Below are positions 12,177-21,640 of a DNA stretch of 64,000 nt, piece after piece. Source of the stretch: Aurelia coerulea (lineage: Eukaryota; Cnidaria; Scyphozoa; Semaeostomeae; Ulmaridae); assembly GCA_039566865.1 (NCBI GenBank), contig CM076943.1:36960663-37024662 (forward strand), read 5' to 3'. The position numbers and the translations under genes are program-made. The notes under the pieces were generated by a model that saw only the letters and a program-made list of their open reading frames with translations, was not told where the DNA came from and searched no databases. Each line of letters opens with the position of its first letter. Within the stretch, counting starts at the first letter, position 1.

Positions 12177-12607
12177 GTAACTACGAAACCATGTTAGCGA
12201 TTTTCTACAGATCCACGGGTCCTATTTTTACAGAGGTTTCAAAGTTGAAAACGGCATTTCAGAAATTTACACAAATTTAAAATGGCATTATTTTTAGACA
12301 GTACATTTTATCAAAAATCCGTGACATGGTTTTGGAGTTCAAGACCTTAAGTCTATGGTAAATAGATAGTCGCAGTCCAACGATGGTCGCTGGGGTACAC
12401 AAAGATTTTTTCGCTAGGGTGGTCAATTTTGCCGAAAATCTGGAATAAATCATTTGTGCTTTCTTTAAATCGACTGCGCATATTTTCGCGATATTCTGCA
12501 TTTAATTCTGCATCGAATGATCTCTAGGTTTATTTGGTACATTTTGAGGAACGGCCATGGTAAACAAAGTTTCTTAATCACCGTCTGAACGGTTACAGTA
12601 ACCTTAA

Positions 12608-13261
12608 AGATATACCGGGTGCGCCAAAATAAACTATGCACGTTTGGCAGGCCACAATAAATCGTACAATGAACCGATTTTGAAGATATATGACTTATTC
12701 GTTAGCAGAAAGCCTGAATTAGATACTGGGATTTTTTGCAAATTTTTTTATTTTCAGTTTTTAGAGCTATAAGCGAGTTTCCTAAGATTTTAGTTTTCGA
12801 AAACACTGAAAGCGATTTAAAAAATAGATCACATTTTCTAAAGAATCGGCATGAATGGATAAAGAGAGAACCCCCAAGCTTCCCATATTCGCCTGCAGTC
12901 GCAGGGATAATCTATTATCTATTGGACTTATCTGACTGAAATGTTTCTTAACGGCATATTTGCTAGACTAAACTGGTTCTTGTTATAAAGACCGTTTAAA
13001 AGATACTAATAGTAGCCTCCGCCTCCTCTAGAAAATTAAGAAACTCTGCTATTGCCGATCAGGGGTTAACTATATTTTATACAGCTCAAAGTGCCTCTAA
13101 TAACACCTGCTATTACATTTCTATGTGCTATTACCTTGGTAATTATAACATTCAAGTAATCACGTCATTCTATTATGAGGTCTACATTTGCCTAGACTGA
13201 TTACATTCGTCTAAGTTTAACTCCTTTGAATTGAATTGTTATTTGATAGGCTCCAATGTCC
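12608..13261. other. Unpaired TA-type transposon end; otherwise empty
   Basis: At 12616 a TA is followed by CCGGGTGCGCCAAAATAAAC, close to the termini of the TA-flanked elements at 14466 and 25140 (CCGGGTGTCCCAAAA). I found no matching right end, so this is a solo end at best. No gene is visible in the rest. Confidence 0.35.
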
Positions 13262-13560
13262 TGGCGGGGGGGGGGGGGGTATTCTGGTATATTTAAGATA
13301 GGGATTCTCAAGTTATTTTTTTGTGTCAAAAATGTGGGCAATATTTATTTTTTGGTTCTATGATTTGTACAATTAGTTTTTTTTGGGTTCCTGAAATTCT
13401 GGCTTACTCTTTTGGGTCTCCAATATGCGGAAAGTTAAAACATTGAGGAAAATATAATTTACAAACTAAATTAAGCCAAGTAACATCCAATACTTTGGTC
13501 ACAGAAAGTGATAAAGAGAAAATAACCCCAATAGGCAACACATTCTTTCCCAAGTTATCA
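13262..13560. repeat. Truncated G-run terminal-repeat element
   Basis: A G14 tract followed by TATTCTGGTATATTTAAGATAG begins a segment that parallels the left half of the complete element at 25507-25960, including the TTTTTTGGGTC-type repeats and AATATAATTTACAAAC. The right terminus is missing, so this is a broken copy. Confidence 0.7.
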
Positions 13561-13609
13561 CTCGGTACGACGGCGGGCCAGCTCGGCGCCACAGGCGACG
13601 AGCGGCAAG

Positions 13610-14095
13610 CCTAGTTTCTTTCATATGGATTGCGTTCTCTAACGGGTAAAAACAGCCCCTTTTCATTTTTTAGCATAGAACGCAATGCTTGGAACAAAAT
13701 AAGGGGCCATGCATAAATATTCTGCATTTATCTCAATTTTCCCAGGCTTAGGACTAAGTTTAAGGATAGAGTATGAGCTTCTAATTTCTTCCCTATGGAT
13801 TGCATTCTCTAACGGGTAAAAACAGCCCTTTTTCATTGTTTGGCACAGAACGCAATGCTTGAAGGGAGAAGAGGGGCAATGCATAAAAGTTCTGCATTTT
13901 TCTCAATTTTCCCAGGCTTAGGACTAAGGTTAAGGTTAAAGTATGAGCTTCTAATTTCTTTCCTATAGATTGTTTTCTCTGACGGGTAAAGACAGCCTTT
14001 TTCATTGTTTGGCATAGAACGCAATGCTTGGAACGAAATAAGGGACCATGCATTAACGTTCTGCTTTTTTTCAATTGTCACAGGCTTAGGACTAT
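13610..14095. repeat. Three tandem copies of a ~174-bp repeat
   Basis: Copies start near 13615, 13787 and 13960 and carry GGATTGCGTTCTCTAACGGG, TAGAACGCAATGCTTG, CAATTTTCCCAGGCTTAGGA and TATGAGCTTCTAATTTCTT. Inside each, ATTGCGTTCT and AGAACGCAAT form an inverted pair about 45 bp apart. The third copy is the most diverged. Confidence 0.9.
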
Positions 14096-17000
14096 GTTAG
14101 TCTGATGTTAGCTTTACTGCATAAACAATGATCGATTAATTGAATGTTTATTTTCTCAATTTTATGAAAACAAATAATCAACACAAAAAGTGTGGATTAA
14201 CATAACTTAGTAGCTACTATTTATAATATAAAGAGAATTGCACTCTTTATTCTTTAAAACTTGAGTTCTGCTTTTAACTTCTTTCAGAGCATTATCTTAG
14301 TGATGCAGCTTCCATTCTTACAAACTTTACCATAGTCATTGGTTTTTTATTTAGTCTCATGTTAGCTTTACTGCATAAACAAACATCGATTAAATAAATG
14401 TTTATTTTCTCAAGGAAAACGAAATATCAACACAAAAAGTGTGGATTAAGGTGACCTAGTAGCTACCAAGTGTCCCAAAAAAGTACTCCCGTTTGAAAAA
14501 TCACCAAAATTTGATTACACGAACGATCTTCAAATTTATTTTTTTTGTCACGTAGATCAAGGACCAAATTATTTTCCAAAACATAGCTAATCTTGTAAGT
14601 TGTTTTAAAATGAGCAAATTTAACTCTTTTAGGGCTACCTGGTTTTGAATCAGACTGTAAAAAAGCACTGATGATTGCCAAATCAATTTCTTTGTGCGTG
14701 TAAAACTTCTAGTTTGGTCATAAATGACAAAAATAAATGCACACTATAATTGGAGACTTCAATGATGATCAAATATTTGAAAAGTTTTTCACAAGTCAAG
14801 TATTTTGCACAAAAACTATAGCTCAAAATAAGGTTTTTCAAAGCGTACAATTTCTACCTTGCTGTATCAAAAGCAAACATTTTATCATCTGTGAATATGT
14901 TTGGGTCTTTGACAAAGCAATTCAAAAAGCAAATTTTACCAAAGGTTTGATAATCAGTTTTTGGTTAATTTTAAAACATGAGTACTTTTTTTTGGGACAC
15001 CCGGTACAATTTACATTATAAAGAGTATTGCACTCATCTTTATTTAAAACTTTAGTTCTGCTATTAACTTCTTTCAGAGCACTTTATTAGTGCTGCATGC
15101 ACCTTTCTTTGAAACATTACTATGGCCAATAGTTTTTTCTTTTGTCTCCTGTTACATTTATTGCATCAACAAACATCCATAAATTAAATGTTTATTTTCT
15201 CAAAGAAAACAAAATATCAACACAAAAGTGTGGATTAACGTAACTTAGTAGCTACAATTTACATCATAAGGAGTGTTGCAGTCATCCTTCTTGAAAACTT
15301 TAGTTCTGCTATTAACTTGTTTCAGAGCGCTATTTTAGTGATGCAGCTTCCATTCTTACAAACTTTACCATAGCTATTAGTTTTTTCTTGAGTTTCATGT
15401 TACCTTTACCGCATTAACAAACATCGATTTATTAAATGTTTGATTTCTGAAAGAAACAACATTTTCCACAAAGAAAGTGTGGATTAACGTCACTTAGTAG
15501 CTATAATTTATATTATGAAGAGTGTTGCACTCATCATTATTGAACACTTTAGTTCTGCTATCAACTTTTTTCACTGTTAACTATTAACTTTGTTCTACTA
15601 TATTAGTGCTGCAGCCACCATTCTTTGAAACATTACCATAGCCATTAATGTTTTCTTTAGTCTCATGCTAGCTATACTGCATAAATGAAATCGATTAAAT
15701 AAATGTTTATTTTCTCAAGAAAAACTAAATATCAACTCAAAAAGTGTGGATTAACGTAACTTAGTAGCTACTATTTATATTATAGAGAGTATTGCAGTCA
15801 TCTTTCTTGAAAACGTTTGTTCTGCTATTAACTTCTTTCAGAGAAATATTTTAGTGATGCAACTACCATTCTTACAAACTTTACCATAGCCATTAGTTTT
15901 TTCTTTAGTCTCGTGTTAGCTTTACTGCATCAGCAAACATCTCAAGGAAAACAAAAATATCAACACACAAAATGTGGATTAACGTAACTTAGTAGCTACA
16001 ATCTATATTATAAAGGGTATTTCAGTCATCCCTCTTGAAAACTTTAGTTCTGCTATTAACTTCTTTCAGAGCACCATTTAACTGATGCAGCTACCTTTCT
16101 TACAAACTTTACCATAGCCATTAGTTTTTTCTTTTGGCTCATATTAGCTTTACCGCATAGATAAAAATCGATTAATTAAATGTTCATTTTCTCAAGGAAA
16201 ACAGAATATCAACACAAAAAGCGTGGATTAACGTAACTTAGTAGCTACTATTTATATTATAAAGAGTATTGCAGTCATCTTTCTTGAAAGCTTTAGTTCT
16301 GCTATTAACTGCTTTCAAAGCTCTATATTAGTGTTGCAGCTACCATTCTTTGAAACATTACTATAGCCATAAGTTTTTTCTTTTGTCTTCTGTTAGCTTT
16401 ATTGCATCAACAAACATCGATTAATTAAATGCTTATTTTCTCAAGGAAAACAAAATATCAACACAAAAGTGTGGATTAACGTAACTAAGTAGCTACAATT
16501 TAAATTAAAAGCAGTATTGCAGTCATCCTTCTTGAAAACTTTAGTTCCGCTATTAACTTCTTTCCAAGCACTATTTTAGTGATGCAGCTTCCATTCTTAT
16601 AAACTTTACCATAGCTATTAGTCTTTTATTGAGTCTCTTTTTACCTTTGCCACATTAACAAACATCGATGAATTAAATGTTTGATTTCTGAAGGAAACCA
16701 AATTTTCAACAAAGAAAGTGTGGATTAACGTTACTTAGTAGCTACAATTTATACTATGAAGAGTGTTGCACTCATCATTATTTAAAACTTTAGTTCTGCT
16801 ATTAACTTTTTTTTACTATTACAGCTGCAGCCACCATTCTTTGAAACATTACAATAGTCATTGGTTTTTTCTTTAGTCTCATGTTAGCTTTACTGCATAA
16901 ACAAACATCGATTAATTAAATGTTTATTTTTTCAAGGAAAACGAAATATCAACTCAAAAAGTGTGGATTAACGTAACTTAGTAGCTGCTATTTATGTGGA

Positions 17001-19345
17001 TTGAAGAACTTTGTAGGTACAATTTAGAATGTATGGGTTATTGCACTCATCATTCTTTTAAACTTCAGTTCTGCTACTAACTTCTTTTAAAGCACAATAT
17101 TAGTGCTGGAGCCACATTTTTTTAAACTTTACCATAGCCATTGGTTTCTTCTTAAGTCCCATATTAGCTTTACCGCAATAACAAACATCGATTATTTAAA
17201 TGTTTATTTTCTGAAGGAAAACAAATTTTTCACATGGAAAGTGTGGATTAAAGAACTTTGAAGGTACAATTTAGAATGTAAGGGGTATTACACTCATCAT
17301 TCTTTAAAACTTTAGTTCTGCTATTAACTTCTTTCAGAGCACTACATTAGTGCTGCATCCAGCATTTTTTTAAACATTACCATAACCATTAGTTTCTTTT
17401 AAGTCACATATTTGATTTACCGCATTAACAAAAATCGATTAATTAAATGTTTATTTTCTGAAGGGGAAACAAATTTTCCACATTGAAAATGTGGATTAAA
17501 GAAATTTGTTGGTACAATTTAGAATGTAAGGGGTATTGCACTTATCATTTTTCAAACTTTAGTTCTGTATTAACTTCTTCCAGAGAACTACATCAGTGCT
17601 GCAGCAGCCACAATTTTTTGAAACATTACCATAGCCATTATTTTCTTCTTAAGTTTCATATTTGCTTTACCACATTAACAAACAACGATTAATTAAATGT
17701 TAATTTTCTGAATGAAAACAAATTCCCAACATGGAAAGTGTGGATTAAAGAACTTTGAAGGTAAAATCTAGAATGTAAGGGGTATTACACTCATCATTCT
17801 TTAAAACTTTAGTTCTGCTATTAATTTCTTTCAGAGCACTACATTAGTGATGCAGCCACCATTCTTTAAAATATTACAATAAACATTAGTTTTTTCTTAT
17901 TAGCTTTACCGCAATAACAAACGTCGATTATTTAAATGTTAATTTTCTGAATGAAAACAAATTCTCCACATGTAAAGTGTGGATTAAAGAACTTTGTTGG
18001 TACAATTTAGAATGTAAGGGGTATTGCACTCATTATTCTTTAAAACCTTAGTTCTGCTATTAACTTCTTTTAAAGCACAATATTAGTGCTGAAGCCACAT
18101 TTCTTTAAACTTTACCATAGCCATTGGTTTCTTCTTAAGTCCCATATTAGCTTTACCGCAATAACAAACATCGATTATTTAAATGTTTATTTTCTGAATG
18201 AAAACAAATTTTCCACATAGAAATTGTAGGTTAAAGAACTTTGTAGGTACAATTTAAATTTTAATTGGTATTGCACTCATCATTCTCTAAAACTTTAGCT
18301 CTGCTGTTAACTTCTTTCAGAGCACTACATCAGTGCTGCAGCCACCATTCTTTAAAATATTCCAATAACGATTAGTTTCTTCTTATTAGCTTTACCGCAA
18401 TAACAAATGTCGATGGTTTAAATGTGAATTTTCTCAATGAAAACAAATTTTCCACATGTAAAGTGTGGATTAAAGAACTTTGAAGGTAAAATTTAGAATG
18501 TAAAGGGGTATTACACTCATCATTCTTTAAAACTTTAGTTCTGCTATTAACTTCTTTCAGATCACTACATTAGTGCTGCAGCAACCATTCTTTGAAACAT
18601 TACCATAGCCATTAGTTTCCTCTTAAGTCTTATATTTGCTTGATCGGATTAACAAACAACGAATAATTAAATGTTTATTTTCTGAATGAAAACAAATTTT
18701 CCACATAGAAACTATGGATTAAAGACCTTTGTAGGTACAATTTAAAATTTAATTGGTATTGCACTCATCATTCTCTAAAACTTTAGCTCTGCTGTTAACT
18801 TCTTTCAGAGCACTACATCAGTGCTGCAGCTACCATTCTTTAAAATATTACAATAACCATTAGTTTCTTCTTATTAGCATTACCGCAATAACAAACATCG
18901 ATTATTTAAATGTTTATTTTCTGAAGGAAAACAAATTTCCACATGGAAAGTGTAGATTAAAAAACTTTATGGGAACAATTTAGAATGAAAGGGGTATTGC
19001 ACTCATCATTCTTTAAAACTTTAGTTCTGCTATTAACTTCTTTCAGAGCACTACATCATTGCTGCAGCCACCATTCTTTGAAGCATTACCATAACCATTA
19101 GTTTCATCTTAAGTCCCATGTTAGCTTTACCGCAATAACAAACATCGATTATTTAAATGTTTATTTTCTGAAGGAAAACAAATTTTCCACATAGACCGCA
19201 ATACCACATAGACCGCATATACCGCAATAACAAACATCGATTATTTAAATGTTTATTTTCTGAAAGAAAACAAATTTTCAACATGGAAAGTGTAGATTAA
19301 AGAACTTTGTGGGTATAATTTAGAATGTAAGGGGTATTACACGTT
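14096..19345. repeat. ~248-bp satellite array, about 20 monomers
   Basis: The phrase GTGTGGATTAA recurs about every 248 bp (near 14191, 14442, 15229, 15479, 16223, 16718, 16967, 17239, 17741, 17980, 18461 and so on). Other shared anchors are CTTTAGTTCTGCTATTAACTT, AAACATCGATTA and TTTACCATAGCCATTAGTTT. Two subfamilies are arranged in blocks: left of about 16990 monomers read TAACGTAACTTAGTAGCTAC, right of it AAAGAACTTTGTAGGTACAATTTAGAATG. Minor internal duplications occur at 19185-19225. No coding frame runs through it. The interval 14442-15229 is long because of a TA-flanked insertion. Confidence 0.95.
14466..15004. mobile_element. TA-flanked miniature element in the satellite
   Basis: The ends are CCAAGTGTCCCAAAAAAGTACTC and its imperfect inverse ending TTTGGGACACCCGG. 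TA flanks it at 14464-14465 and 15005-15006. Other satellite monomers read GTAGCTACAATTT, so excision of 539 bp plus one TA restores the monomer. A TA target and CC(G/A)(G/A)GTGTCCC ends suggest a Tc1/mariner-type family. The inverted repeats are long (over 60 bp, imperfect). The element has no transposase. Confidence 0.85.
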
Positions 19346-20029
19346 GTAAAACTGGCACCATTTCATACCTCAGAAGCACATTGTGACAGAGTTTACCACA
19401 ACAGGATGTCATTTTGCTTTTAGGGTCAATCACCAGCGAACATTTAATGCCAACATTCATTCTAAATCAGTTGCTAGAATTTAAGAGGATGGCATTCCCC
19501 CCCCCCCGGGCCTCCCTTCAAGAAGAGAACTCTGCTTTCTGCTTGTTGCCCAAATTTTGGCAAGAAATACACCCAGAACTGTGATAGTAGCCCTAGTCTC
19601 CATCTCCTCGTTTTATCTGCTTCACACAAAATGAAAGGGAGTATGCAGTACAATGATCACCTAATTATTTTGTTATATCGAGGAAATTCAGTAAAAAATG
19701 TTCGTGCTCCATTGCCACGCTATCATTCAATTTTTGCCTCTTCGAGTTTAGTCTGCATCCATCACTGTTCTGGATGTTTCTGGTTGAATTTGAAAGGAGC
19801 CTAGTATTGAAACTAAAATTGATTGATAACAATCTTTTGCTGGACGTTGCGAAATAAGCTACAAATAGTCATTCTTAAGTCAGTTCTTCATTTCGATCGT
19901 CGCTGCTAGCTATAGCATCAGCTGATTCAATTTCTGCTTTCCACCGTTGTGATTGTCACGTGATCACTTCGCCTCGTTTCCAGGAGCCATTCATGACCCT
20001 CCTGCGCACGCATTAAAAACATTTTTGGT
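19346..20029. other. No supported gene
   Basis: Unique-looking sequence with a C12 tract at 19498-19508. No conserved frame, repeat partner or splice-linked exon was seen. Confidence 0.45.
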
Positions 20030-20425
20030 CTTTGCTGAAAAAGCATACGTTATTCATTTAATAATCTGATTTGATAACACAGAGTAAGAAGGAATTTTGT
20101 TTCGGGCGTGGTGATCAAATTTATGTGTGATTTTAAGCTGTGTGTACTTCCTTTTGGAGACTCAGTAGTTGCCAAGTTAAAAATGAAAAGATGAATTTGC
20201 CTAAAATTATATTGTCTTCATAGCAGTTGAGAAAATTTTTGGGGTTGGTTGATGGTAAACGTTTTGCACCATGGTCAGAGATTTCTTTCAAATATTCTTT
20301 TTTTTATAGTTGAGGCAAGTCAATGAAATTTTGAAATGACCCAAAAATATATCAAATTGGAGAAGTTTTAGCTTAAAAATAGATAATAGTGCAGATCTTG
20401 CACAAATTAACATCACAAGAATCCC
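20030..20425 (+). repeat. Arm 1 of a ~390-bp inverted duplicate
   Basis: This stretch, including ATCTGATTTGATAACACAGAGT, GTTGATGGTAAACGTTTTGC and GCAGATCTTGCACAAATTAA, reappears inverted at 24640-25050 at roughly 90% identity by eye. One arm lies outside and one inside the 26-kb transposon. It is not obviously coding; it is probably an unnamed dispersed repeat. Confidence 0.85.
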
Positions 20426-20429
20426 TAAG

Positions 20430-21043
20430 AACTTTCGAAAAATTTGCAGCCTATTCAACACGTCCATTTCTCAAGGTCGATTCCCAGGAAACTGGAAGAT
20501 TGCAAGGGTTTCCCCTATCTACACAGATGGCTCTACCGAAGATAAATCTAACTATAGTCCTATTTCTGTGCTTCCTGTATTTTCACTATTATTTGAAAAG
20601 GTAGTCTTTGATCAGTTATTTAATCATTTTGCTAAGAATGAATTTTTCTACTCATACCAGTCGGGTTTCAGGCTTTTTCACTCTTTATTGACATGCTTAG
20701 TAAAGTGTGCCAATGATTGGTATCTAAATTTCGACAAAGGGCTTTCTACTGGAGTCACTTTTATCGACTTAAAGAATGCCTTTGAAACTGTCGACCACGA
20801 TAATCTCGTCGCTAAGCTGCGTTTTTATGGAGTGCAGCTTGACTGGTTCATATCATACCTAAGTAATAGGAAGCAATGCTGTGAGGTAAATGGCAACATA
20901 TCTGAAATACAAGACATCAAATTTGCAGTGCCTAAGGGCTCCTGCCTTGGTCCACTCCTATTTTTTATCTATATAAATGACTTGCCGTTTGCCTTACAAA
21001 TAACTAAGGTCACAATGTATGCAGATCTATCTCCGACCTAAGC
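20430..21043 (+). pseudogene. LINE reverse transcriptase, 5' half, split by the 26-kb insertion
   Basis: This is the palm of a non-LTR reverse transcriptase. Residues visible include SQGRFPGNWKIARVSPIY (about 20460-20520, in another frame), PISVLPVFSLLFEKVVFDQL, the F-IDLKNAFETVDHD catalytic box, AVPKGSCLGPLLFFIYINDL and MYAD at 21018-21029. There the frame slips and sequence homology jumps to 47349, where the same protein resumes. The 9 bp at 21035-21043 (GACCTAAGC) are the left copy of the duplication left by the insertion. Frameshifts at about 20560 and after MYAD show the LINE is dead. Confidence 0.9.
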
Positions 21044-21640
21044 AAGATAAGGCTCAAATCCTTACTGGTTGCCAGAGTATGCAGAAATCATCTAATTTCA
21101 TGCTTGTCAGCCAATGAGATCACCGCTTTCTAGCCCCTGGAGACAAAATCGGTCGTTTGAGGTAAATTTTATAGTACCCTCACTAAAACTGAAATGGATG
21201 CTAAAATACTTCAGTTATTTCCAATTTGTTTTGATAAATCAGTTGTGGGGATGTCCGTCCAGAGTTGTTTACATGTTTAGGCACATAGCTTGTTTCGGGC
21301 CGGAGCTTCGTTCATTTTCCGGTCGAAGAATATTGACGTTCGTTGAAGTATCTATAGAAATCGCTACAAATGAGATGTACTGATAAGAATTCGCCTTTCT
21401 CATTATTCGTCGAGCACGCAATGCATTGTGGGAGATGTAGTATACGACGACACGTGCGTTATCAAAACAAACAGCGTTCGTATGGAGAGATATCTGGAGA
21501 TATGGAAAAACAAACGAATTCCGATGAAACATCTCCCGTATTTTCTACTGAACCCTACCCTAGTTTTTAAAAAACTCTTGCACGGGTACCGGGATCATTT
21601 AAAGTCAAGAAAAGCCTCTTGAAAGCGTGGAAAATGAGGG
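21044..21640 (+). repeat. Left long terminal inverted repeat
   Basis: The outer ~345 bp (to about 21388) match, inverted, 46997-47348 and both arms of 42884-44575. The inner ~250 bp (21389-21640) match, inverted, 45756-46003. So the original repeat was about 600 bp and the right arm has since been split by the palindrome at 46004-47008. The inner part contains the start of the reading frame shared by both genes. Confidence 0.9.

Larger units (their letters stand above)
9287..12603. mobile_element. TTAA-flanked DNA transposon (Kolobok-like), interrupted
   Basis: Inverted ends GGTTACTGTAACGGTTCA (left) and GGTTACTGTAACCGTTCA (right, reversed) are each bordered by TTAA (9283-9286 and 12604-12607). 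The repeats are about 27 bp. TTAA duplications are made by Kolobok, piggyBac and a few other superfamilies. The + strand gene inside has a Mutator-domain-like N-terminus and no piggyBac features. An antisense 5'-truncated LINE (9573-11330) splits the 5' part. Without it the element is about 1.55 kb, so it is probably a deletion derivative of a larger autonomous element. Confidence 0.8.

Noticed and set aside
12616..12960. Complete TA-flanked element starting CCGGGTGCGCC
   Set aside because: No inverse end GGCGCACCCGG is present downstream in reach; recorded only as a solo end.
14096..19345. CRISPR-like regular repeats
   Set aside because: Units are ~248 bp with no short conserved repeat plus unique spacers; the whole monomer is repeated, and the context is eukaryotic. 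It is satellite DNA.
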